64,000 bases of DNA, taken from Canna indica (Eukaryota; Streptophyta; Magnoliopsida; Zingiberales; Cannaceae). Positions 55,780 through 64,000 of this stretch are shown here, in pieces (within the stretch, counting starts at the first letter, position 1; the number at the start of each line of letters is the position of its first letter). The notes under the pieces were generated by a model that was given only the letters and a program-made list of their open reading frames with translations, was not told the DNA's origin and made no database searches. Location of the stretch: NCBI GenBank assembly GCA_034359265.1, contig CP136893.1, forward strand, positions 46,015,501 to 46,079,500, given 5' to 3'. The translations under genes and the position numbers were made by a program.

Positions 55780-56810
55780 ATAAAGGACAATTGCGTAAGA
55801 AGTTGCAACTACTCTAACACTAGCCTATTGTAGCAAAGTAAGAACTAAAACAAAAGGCAACGCAAACACATGAAATTTGTTTACGCAGTTCAGTGACAAA
55901 CTTGTCACCTAATCTGCGGTACACTCACCGGACAGGTGCCCAATTCACTCTCTATAAGTACAATATAAGTCTTCTGGATTTCACACCCGAAATTCGACTA
56001 CCAGTACTACAATGAATCAGAAATAACAAAAACGTATTTGTTATTTCAAGTAAATACCAACTTGCCTCTCTATGACATCACATCCACAGAGTTTCGTCCT
56101 CCACACAGCCTCGTGTTGTAGTGAGTTATCCGCCTGATAACCAATCTTCTCCTCGAAGATAAAAAGGTTGTTGGGCCTCTTCTGCACAATCAGCACTCAG
56201 TAGTCTCAATTCATCTATATATAGCAATAGCGTTTCCATGCAATGGAGTTATCGACAATAGATCTCTTCTCCAATATTTATAGGTGTCACTGGAAGACTA
56301 CTGGAAGATCTAAATAAATATTGACTTCAATCATATTTAATCACCGCCGTCTTTAGTGAAAACCATCAACATAACTTAGGTGTTTTTACAAAAGATCATT
56401 TATGTAAATAAAAAATGCCTAAGGAATAAGTGAAGAGAAACTCTTCGAAACTAAACTGATTAGGACGAAAATAATGATGATTAAATGTCCAGAATCAGTT
56501 AACAAAATCATCATTAAACCAGAAGTCCTTCAGTCACCAAGATCGTATCAGACAGCCAATCCAGAAATCCTTTAAGATTATAAGTAGTTAAGACTGCTTC
56601 TACACGGTTGAAACCTTCATCATTCTCAGAGTATATTCTGGTCACAGCAACTCATCAACCGGGATGAATTCTAACTGAACAAACAACATAAGTTCCAGCA
56701 TAAGCTGCTCATCAACAAGAGCAGTTTGTGAAAAATCTTTTTACCTGAGAATAAATTTGGAAAAAATGTTTTGCCAAATATAGTCAACATTCACAGAATC
56801 AATACTAACA
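55780..56810 (-). repeat. 3' LTR of the minus-strand SIRE-type element
   Basis: On the minus strand it starts TGTTAGTATTGATTC directly after the purine tract aagccaaagggggaga. A ctatatatagatg TATA-like run lies near 56213-56226. The left end is uncertain (near the agttgcaactactctaac segment). It is a different LTR subfamily from the TGTTGGCTTAAG type. Confidence 0.75.
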
Positions 56811-56812
56811 AT

Positions 56813-56823
56813 CTCCCCCTTTG
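56813..56823 (-). other. polypurine tract of the minus-strand element
   Basis: ccaaagggggaga on the minus strand, two bases before the LTR TG. Confidence 0.8.
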
Positions 56824-57206
56824 GCTTATTTGACAAAAACCCAATCTGTCATAAATAATGCTATAAAGGGAGCATAATAACAAAAAAGATTTTCCACGGA
56901 TATAACCCTACATTCTATCAAGATTAAAACTTGAGTCATCACTGAGTTTAAAAATATTTATCACAGAAAAAGAACCATTATCAACACCATCATAGAGTTC
57001 ATATCCAGGCATCATAGAGCAGTTATAGAATAGTACCAAAAACCACCAAAAGACCAACAGACAGACAACATAGACGGTTCAGACTTTACCTTAGACCAGA
57101 CCTCAACAAGACCAGACTCCATTTATTCAAAAGCCACACATATCTCCCCCTTTTTGGCTAAATAAGCCAAAGGGCTAGGACCAGTCACTTCTTCTCAGAT
57201 CGAAGA
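56824..57206 (-). other. 3' non-coding region of the minus-strand element
   Basis: No open frame. It begins (minus strand) near the conserved ctttggcttatttagccaaaaaggggg landmark at about 57135-57175, also seen at 55675 in the plus copy. Confidence 0.65.
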
Positions 57207-57890
57207 TCAGTAGCTGCCTGGACTGAGCCAACCATAATCTTCTCCAGAAGACCAACAGGGAACCCCTTCATTAGTGGCTATAAAATATTTGGTCATCTTT
57301 TTCTCAAGAGATATTACTTGTAGATGAAGAGTTGCCAACAACATTTGTGTTTTGAACAGTTCATCACGAATTACTCTTTTTGTCCTGGTTCCATGAGTCG
57401 GATAGTACTCTAGTGCTTTATATGCAAGCGCTGAAGTTATTTCAGAAGTAGTTGGCATAGAGACGTTCAACCTAGTGTCAGTCTTGATTGCCTCAACTGC
57501 AGTTTTATCTTTCACTAAATCAATTTTAGAATATGTCTTTCCTGGAATTGAGTCATGTTTCTTGTCAGTTATAAAAACGGACCCAGAAGAAATATTGATT
57601 TTTTCTTTATCCTCCCCCTCAAAACATAATTTCTTCCCCTAAGAAGATAACTCTTATTTTGAACTAGGAAAAATAGAAAGTGATATGAGGGTTACAAATA
57701 CAATACCTCTACCAGAGTGTTTTGTAGCTTTTCCTTTGGATCTCTTTCTCTGCTTTTGACCATGAGAGGTAGATGGAGATGATCTCTTATCAGGGGATGG
57801 TGCTGGATTTTGTGTGTCGACAGTTTCAGTAGGACTTGAGAGCACCATCTCTTTTGCCAACGAAGCTTTCATCTCTTTCTGTGAGCTCAT
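57207..57890 (-). pseudogene. env-like ORF remains, minus strand
   Basis: 57890-57654 encodes MSSQKEMKASLAKEMVLSSP and a Pro/Ser/Lys-rich stretch ending in KRSKGKATKHSG. 57515-57207 encodes a helical frame with KTQMLLATLHLQVISLEKKM. These correspond in place to the third ORF of the plus copy (53844-55670), but the region is much shorter, so a large deletion is likely. I cannot recognise the conserved NDYFGY domain here. Confidence 0.55.
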
Positions 57891-58560
57891 TGTTTTACCC
57901 TTTTACTGCTCTGTAATAGAACTTTGGCTTAAATAGATTATAGAATGAAAGAAGATTGAGGCTGGCGATTAGGATCTCAAGAAATTTAACCGAGTTGCAA
58001 CGCAAAAAGGACTTTAAATGTTCACATTCTCAATAAAGTAGGAACCGAGTTTCAGTAGGACATATATGTTCACATTCTCATTAAAGTACAGCCTCTCGCT
58101 GAAAACTCAGTGGTGAAGTTATAGTTACAAGAGAAACGCCAGCTGAAAATTTATTATTTGAGAGAATAATCTTTTGAAAACCAATTTATCCAACATGTAA
58201 CGCGTTGTCCAAGGAAGATTTAAAGATTCTTCAAATATCCCAAAAAAAATTGTACACACAGTCCTTCGAAAAAAAAAGATTAGACTGCACTGTACTAATA
58301 ACCTTTGAAATGAAGATGCATCCTTATCCAATCTTATCTTTCATAAAAGAGTGCACACATGCGAACTTAAAAGAAATGTCACGTTATTAATCATCATTTA
58401 GAAACCCTTTTTGAAGAATTGAAGATGTTACCCACTATTCTTAGTTGCAGTGAATACCAGTTGCAACTACCTCCTTTCAACTGGAACCTTGATCTTAAAT
58501 CAAAGAGTTTAGCACGTGAATGCACAATAGAATATTTGAAGTTTTGATAGCACTCGTGTT
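57891..58560. other. spacer between RNase H and env-like remains, minus element
   Basis: AT-rich with no supported gene; presumably the linker downstream of pol. The short frames at 58125-58331 and 58205-58390 have no known domain. Confidence 0.5.
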
Positions 58561-60300
58561 ATTTCAATAAAGTACATTTTCTCCTTGATTAACACCTTAA
58601 TCAAGTAACATACTCTTCATCGAAATTAACTGCGTACTATAACTGTCTGCTGCCAAATATTTTTCCTCTGCAGAAGAAAGAGAAATAGAACTTTGTTTCT
58701 TGCTTAACCAGACCACAAGAATTATTCCAACATAAAAACAACCACCTAATGTACTCTTTTTGTCATCAATATTTCCAGCCCAATCTGCATTTGAAAATCC
58801 AGCTAGACAAGGATTACAATCAACTGAATACCAAAGACCAAAATCTAAAGTACCTTTAACATATTTAAGAATTCTCTTAACAACTTGAAGGTGGGACTCC
58901 TTTGGATTTGCTTGATATCTGATACATAATCCAACACTAAAGCATAAATCAGGTCTACTAGCAGTTAAATATAATAAGCTGCCGATCGTGCTTCTGTCAA
59001 GGGTGGGATCAACACTCTTCCATTTATCATCCTTGCATAGTTTCTCATAAGTAAATATATGAGTTCTAACTGCCTTAGAACTGTCTAGTCCAAACTTGTG
59101 AACTAGATTCTTAGCATGTTTACTATGTGAAATGAATAATCTTTTTTTAGATTGCTTGACCTGTAGACTGTGAAGATAGCTCATTTCTCTAACCATGCTC
59201 GTCTCAAATTTAGATTTCATGTCATCCACAAATTGTTTAGCAAGGAATTTAGAAGTTGAACAAAAAACAATATCATCAACATAAATATAAACAATTACCA
59301 GTTGAGACTTCATTTTCTTAATGAATAGAGTCTGATCAGCTCTTCCTCTTTTATAACCTTTCATGAGCAGAAATTAAGTTAGTCTTTCATTCCAAGCTCT
59401 AGGTGCCTGCTTGAGATCATATAAAGCTTTCTTCAGCCTATGCACATAATCAGGATGAGTAGAATCTTCAAACCCTTTTGATTGTTCAACATAGACTTCC
59501 TCATTTAGAATCTCATTCAGGAAAGCTATCTTAGCATCCATTTGATAAAGTTTGAATTTCAAACAGCAAGATAAGGCAAGAAGTAACCAGATAGATTCCA
59601 ATCCTGCAATAGGTGCAAATATTTCTCCATAATCCAGACATTCAATTTGATTTTAGTCTTGAGCAACAAGTTTGGCTTTGTTTCTTGTGATGTTTCCTGC
59701 TTCATCAGTCTTATTTTTGAAAACCCACTTAGTTCCAATTATATTGACACTTTCAGGTCTTGGAACCAATTCCCAGCCATCATTTCTGACAAATTATTGC
59801 ATCTCTTCTTGCATATCCATGATCCAAAATTCATCTTTTAGAGCTTCCTTAATGTTCTTGGGTTCAATAGTTGAAGTATAGCAAGAGTATCTGATCATGG
59901 CTTGATCACTCTTCTTGGACTGATTTCTAGTCTTGACTTCTTCATGAACATCGGCAATAACATTCTTCAAAGGATGATTCTTGAGAGTTTTTGCAGACTT
60001 CTCAGTAGCACTTTTCTTTTCTTGATTAGTGTCAGTCTCGGAGTCTGTTGTATTAGTAGTTTCAGCAATCTATTCTGCTGTCTTAGAAGAACTCTGGGCA
60101 GTCTTATCAATAGTTGCATCCACCTCTTCATCAGCAGTTAGAGTCTAGTAGAATTGTGAGTCATCAACTTTCACATTTTGTGGCTCTCTAACAGTTTGAG
60201 TGCGCTTGTTGTAGACTATGTAGGCTTTTCTATTTGTTGAATATCCTAGGAATATTGCTTCATCACTTTTGCTTTGCATCTTTCCAAGGTATTCCCCATC
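58561..60300 (-). pseudogene. copia RT and RNase H, minus strand
   Basis: The RT front is frame-broken (60300-59640). 59601-59374 carries SIWLLLALSCCLKFKLYQMDAKIAFLNEILNEEVYVEQSKGFED and LKKALYDLKQAPRAW. A stop precedes 59364-58597, a 255-codon open frame with GYKRGRADQTLFIKK, IYVDDIVFCSTS (YVDD intact), the SKHAKNLVHKFGLDSS connection, GSLLYLTASRPDL, and RNase H GFSNADWAGNIDDKKSTLGG and SSAEEKYLAADS. The RNase H end after MKSMLLD is lost or frame-broken. This is the longest open RT frame in the window. Confidence 0.92.
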
Positions 60301-61129
60301 ATTCAGCACAAAGCACTATACCAAAGACATGAAAATATGTAAGGTTAGACTTTCTTCCCTTCCATAATTCATAAGGACTTTTTGTAGTCTTTGGTCTGAT
60401 ATGCTCTATTTATAATGTAGAAAACAATATTGATAGCTTCAGCCCAAAATCTTTCAGAGATCTTGGAATTTAGCATGACCCGAGCCATCTCTTGGATAGT
60501 ACGAGTTTTCCTTTCAACAACACCATTCTGTTGAGGAGTCTTTAGAGCAGAGGATTCATGAAGGATACCATTATCATCACAGAATTCAGAAAAATATACG
60601 TTCTCAAACTCTCTTCTATGATCACTTCTTATTCTAATCACTTTAAGAATAGGAAGTTCTTGTTCATTCTGGAGTCTTAAGCATAAGAATTTGAAGTTGC
60701 TGAGGGCATTGGACTTTTCCCTTAGAAACTCTTTCCAAGTGAATCGTGAGTAATCATCTACATAAACAAGGACATGATTTTTACCTCCAATGCTTTCAAC
60801 TTGCATGGGACCAACCAAATCCATGTGAAGGAGTTCTAGAGGTTATGAAGTTCCCACAAGTAGCAACTGCTTATAAGACTGCCTTGTTTGCTTTCCTTCT
60901 TGGCAAGAGCCACAAACCAACTCAGGTTTTCCAGTGAGTTTAGGAATTCCTCTCACAACTCCAGCATTTACAAGCTTTTTTATGTCCTGGTAATTTACAT
61001 GACTTAACTTTCTATGCCACACGTTTATATCAAAGGAAACAACAAAAAGATAGATAGATGAGAGAGCAATCTTATAGTAGTTATCTCTAGATCTACTTCC
61101 TTCAAGAATACAATCACCATTTTTATCAA
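60301..61129 (-). pseudogene. copia integrase, minus strand, cut by the MULE
   Basis: Near the MULE border the minus strand encodes GDCILEGSRS, a VWHRKLSHVN zinc region and CGSCQEGKQTRQS. After a stop, 60824-60369 is open: MDLVGPMQVESIGGKNHVLV with the first Asp, YVDDYSRFTW, IRSDHRREF with the second Asp (the usual Gly pair here reads Arg), TPQQNGVVERKTRTIQEMARVMLNSK with the Glu, and ERFWAEAINIVFYIINRAYQTK. The D-D-E residues are present, although the motif around the second Asp is altered. Confidence 0.9.
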
Positions 61130-62040
61130 GGGCAAATTACACTATATATCCTGAACTTTAGGGGTATTCCCAATTTTGATCCAAACTTTCAGTTATATCA
61201 ATTTTATACTCTGATTTTTAATTTGTTTCAATAATATCCCATCGTCAAATCATCGTGAATTTTACCATTTGTTTGATGATGTGGCATTGCACACGTATAC
61301 CAGAAACCATATAATATGTTTAAAAATCCATCCAATGCCACGTCAGCATGCCACATAAGCAACAAAATTTAAAAAATTAAACTTGAATAAAGAATACACG
61401 TAAGCTGAACTTTAGGGTTTACGGTTTAAAAATCTTGAGTTCGTCGGGTGATGTCGGGTGAAAAGGGCGAAAGCAAAACTAAACGCCAAAAGAGCTCACG
61501 CACGGCGACCCCACGAACGGCGACCTCACTGCCAGAATCGTGTTCGGCGTTGTTCCACCAGCATCAATCGATCGCTCTTCTCTGATCTCCAAACATACAT
61601 ATCACTCACGACTTCATCAAACAAACACTGCCGTCTCTAGAGCCCGTGTAGTGACATTGCATATTTCTTTCATCGGCGACAGGTTAGTAATATATTTATA
61701 TATGTTGATTTGTTTTTGAACCTTAGATAGTCACGATCAAAAGTATGTTTAGGGTTTTCTCATTGATTTAGGTTTTCTTTTTCTTATGGTTGTTTTCCGC
61801 CATTGTTGATGTCAATAGGTTTTCTTTTATTTATTCATTTGAATTTCCATTGTTCTGTTAGTAGAATGAGTTCAGCCATTGTCGCCAGTGAAATAGGTTC
61901 TACCATTGTCGCGAGTGAAAAAGGTTATATTGTTGATCTCAATAGGTTTTATTCATTGACTTGGATTACTGTTTTTTCATTAACTTAGGTTTTATTCAAG
62001 TGAAATTAGTTCCTTGTTGTCTTGTTAATATATTATCCAG
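61130..62040 (+). other. MULE terminal repeat and 5' non-coding region
   Basis: TIR-like sequence to about 61400, then a GC-richer stretch (61440-61680) and an AT-rich stretch that may be promoter, leader or first intron of the transposase gene. Short frames (61458-61640, 61803-61988) have no known domain. Confidence 0.6.
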
Positions 62041-62043
62041 TTG

Positions 62044-64000
62044 GTACATATGAAGAATATTTAAAATGGTTCGATGATCAAATAGACGTCGAACTACCAT
62101 ATTACCTCCTCGACAAGTTTCGTCAGCGGCAAATCCAGTAATTACATATATGTTTAATTACTAATTATATTTATGCTAATGATGTTTGAAGCTCACATTA
62201 TCATCTTTTTGTACAACTTAATATCAGTAGTAGCAAAGATGAAAATGATTTGCATCCTAGACATTTTCCATGCAATATAACTCTCATGCAATTACCAACA
62301 ACAGGAGCTGAGAATAATGAAAATTCTTCATCTGAAAGCCTAAAACCATCCCAATTAGAGGAACCGGAAAATTATCATGAGTTACCAACAACAAGAGCTG
62401 AAAATAGTGAGAATTCTTCATCCGAAGATGAAGACTATTGTACAGTTAGTGAAAGTGACGATGATGTTTTGTCTAGTGAATACGAAGAATTAAGTGATGA
62501 AGAATATGTGACCATTAGAGAGTTGAAGAAGGAGAAATGCAGACTTGATGACAGTGCACCTAATCTTGAGAACTTGGACGATGTTATACCGATCACAGTT
62601 GAATATAGACATGATGACAACTTAACTAATGAGGTGCCCATTAGACTCTCATGAAGATGAAGACGCAAATGCAATTCCACTTGACAGTAATCAAGGTGTT
62701 GTACAAGAAGATGAAGATGCACTTGAAAGCTTACATGCAGCCGAGATAGCAATTAGTGATTATGAGGAAAGTGAAGATGAAATCATTACACCGAAGACTA
62801 GTCAAGAAGGTGTAGAGGAGGTGCCAAGGAAGAATGTGCACATGAGGAAAAAAATTCGTAGGAAAATATATAATCCAAAATGTGATGTGAAGGATGTAAA
62901 ATTATCACTTGGGATGGAATTTGGGTCCAATGCCCAGTTTAAAGAAGTCATTCAAAGTTATTGTATTGCAAATGGCTATAACATTAGATGGACCAAAAGT
63001 TGTCCGCAAAAAATGAAGCCAAGTGTGCTATGGGTTGCCCATGGAGATTATATGGTAGCTGGATGAAGAGAGATTTGACATTCATTGTTAAAAGCTATAA
63101 CGATGAGCACAAATGTTCAAGAAACATGACCAATAGACAAGCCACAACAAGATGGATCTCAAACTATTACGTGGAGAAATTTCGAAGCAATCCTAATTGG
63201 AGTGTGAAAGAAATGGAGAAAGATTTGCTAACCAAGTTTTACCTCAGTATCTCAAGAATGAAAGCTTATAGATCAAAGTGAGAGGCATTATGAAAGCTGC
63301 GAGGATCGGTTGAGGAGCACTATGGAATGCTTGGTCCGTATTTAGAACAACTTCGAATTGTGAACCCGGCGAGCATGTTCAGTATTGTTTGTAAATGAGC
63401 ATTTACAAGTGCACCTCCCGTCATCCAACGTTTGTACATTGGGTTTGATGGACTGAAAAAGGGATTCATGAACGGATGTACACCAATTATCGGATTTGAT
63501 GGATGTTTTTTGAAAACTTTTCTTGGTGGACAACTGCTCTCGGTTATAGGTAGAGACGGCAACAATCAAATGTTCTCAATAGCATGGGCTGTAGTTGAAG
63601 GAGAAAATTATCATGCATGGACTTGTTTTTGGGTATTTTGTTTGATGACCTGGCCATTGACCAAGGATATGGTTTGGCACTTATAAGTGATCAACAAAAA
63701 GTAAGTATATGTTTAGTATGCTATCATATTTCTTATTTAAAAAATAAGTATATGATATACTAATTGGACATTTATTTCTTTTAGGGTTTGGAGTATGCTA
63801 TAAAACAAAGGGTGTCTGGTGCCGAGCATAGAAATTGTGCACGTCATATATATGCAAATTGGAAGAAGAAGCACAATGGGCAGCTCTTAAAATCACTCTT
63901 TTGGAAAGCTGTTAGATGTAGTGTTGAGTCAGATTTCAAGAGGACATTGAATGAACTTCAAGCTACTTCACAAAGTGCATATCAAGATTTTATCGGAATT
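62044..64000 (+). pseudogene. MULE transposase (MURA-type), frameshifted, 3' end outside
   Basis: A short candidate exon (YEEYLKWFDDQIDVELPYYL, about 62048-62140) and a probable intron precede a long acidic domain (62224-62830) with a 45-bp in-frame repeat. Then comes the N-terminal DNA-binding-like region (LSLGMEFGSNAQFKEVIQSYCIANG, CPWRLYGSWMKRD, YNDEHKCSRNMTNRQATTRWISNYY). The MULE core follows: YIGFDGLKKGFMNGCTPIIGFDGCFLKT with the first catalytic Asp, GRDGNNQMFSIAWAVVEGEN, and after a frame change near 63640, DDLAIDQGYGLALISDQQK with the second Asp. A GT-AG intron fits 63701-63784. The next exon has AEHRNCARHIYANWKKKH. Frame changes near 62640, 63010, 63280 and 63640 and stops near 63300 and 63395 disable it. 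The catalytic Glu is beyond the window. Confidence 0.88.
62292..62426 (+). repeat. 45-bp repeat in the MULE acidic domain
   Basis: Two copies (62292-62336 and 62382-62426) encode LPTTGAENNENSSSE and LPTTRAENSENSSSE, exactly 90 bases apart and in the same frame. Confidence 0.92.

Larger units (their letters stand above)
55751..61129 (-). mobile_element. third SIRE-type copia element, minus strand, interrupted by a MULE
   Basis: Read right to left: integrase zinc region at the MULE border (61129), integrase, RT, RNase H, env-like remains, polypurine tract (56813-56823), 3' LTR (56810 to about 55780). Gag and protease would lie beyond the MULE, outside the window. Its codons match the plus copy at 49236 more closely than the copy at 45805. 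The two copies converge at their 3' ends. Confidence 0.87.
61130..64000 (+). mobile_element. Mutator-like element (MULE), left part, runs off the window
   Basis: The left terminus reads GGGCAAATTACACTATATATCC, a familiar MULE terminal repeat type. The following 200 bases (…tttgatgatgtggcattgc…) belong to a long terminal inverted repeat. Downstream lies a multi-exon MURA-type transposase gene. It interrupts the minus-strand SIRE-type element. The right terminus and the 9-11 bp target duplication lie outside the window; the left candidate duplication is ttttatcaa (61121-61129). Confidence 0.85.

Noticed and set aside
62435..62752. Minus-strand frame of 105 codons opposite the MULE acidic domain
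   Set aside because: It is the antisense shadow of the Asp/Glu-rich coding sequence on the plus strand.
1..64000. tRNA, rRNA or bacterial-type operon features
   Set aside because: Reading both strands gave no cloverleaf-like box A/box B gene, no rRNA core motifs and no operon spacing. A covariance-model scan would be decisive but could not be run.

Overview
This is plant nuclear DNA, most likely from a flowering plant with a large, repeat-rich genome. The evidence is stacked LTR retrotransposons of three superfamily branches, CACTA and Mutator-like DNA transposons, and one intron-containing nuclear gene for a mitochondrial protein. I cannot name the species or decide monocot versus eudicot. 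The only ordinary host gene I can support is a four-exon COX6A (cytochrome c oxidase subunit 6a) at 24086-24691. Nearly everything else is transposon, mostly decayed.

Layout. 1-3073: 3' end of a chromodomain Ty3/gypsy element with its 3' LTR. 3318-9868: a CACTA transposon with 3-bp target duplications (aac); inside it sits a second complete CACTA element (4890-6678, duplications ata), an inverted gypsy LTR fragment and a third CACTA terminus. 10763-23398: one complete Ty1/copia element (5-bp duplications gttgg). A solo SIRE-type LTR lies in its gag (14868-16481) and another lies in reverse in its 3' LTR (20263-21729). 23404-25400: the host island with COX6A. 25430-26717: a reversed Tat-type gypsy LTR fragment and a degenerate 18-codon coiled-coil repeat. 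26718-33848: a complete SIRE-type copia element (duplications cttgt) with two LTRs and gag but no pol.

34640-45790: a tangle of Tat-type gypsy pieces. A plus-strand copy (34640-38618) and a minus-strand copy (40298-44215) face each other around a reversed copia LTR that has a SIRE LTR patch inside it. 45805-49235: a plus-strand SIRE-type element (LTR, primer site, gag, protease, integrase) that breaks off inside integrase. It is joined there to a second plus-strand SIRE-type copy (49236-about 55750) that keeps gag remains, integrase, reverse transcriptase, RNase H and an env-like region. A third SIRE-type copy runs on the minus strand (about 55780-61129). It is interrupted at its protease/integrase border by a Mutator-like element (61130 to the window end) encoding a MURA-type DDE transposase.

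The elements follow standard replication logic: LTR promoter, tRNA primer site, gag-pol and polypurine tract, or TIR plus transposase. Almost every coding region is broken by stops and frameshifts, so I expect no autonomous activity except possibly by trans-complementation. The most interesting signals are the gag-only SIRE derivative with its degenerate repeat-built 3' region; arrays of GGTCGA-type palindromes just upstream of the TATA box in several SIRE-type LTRs; TATA boxes sitting in the loops of GC-rich palindromes; and the inverted Tat pair. I found no CRISPR array, operon, rRNA or tRNA gene.
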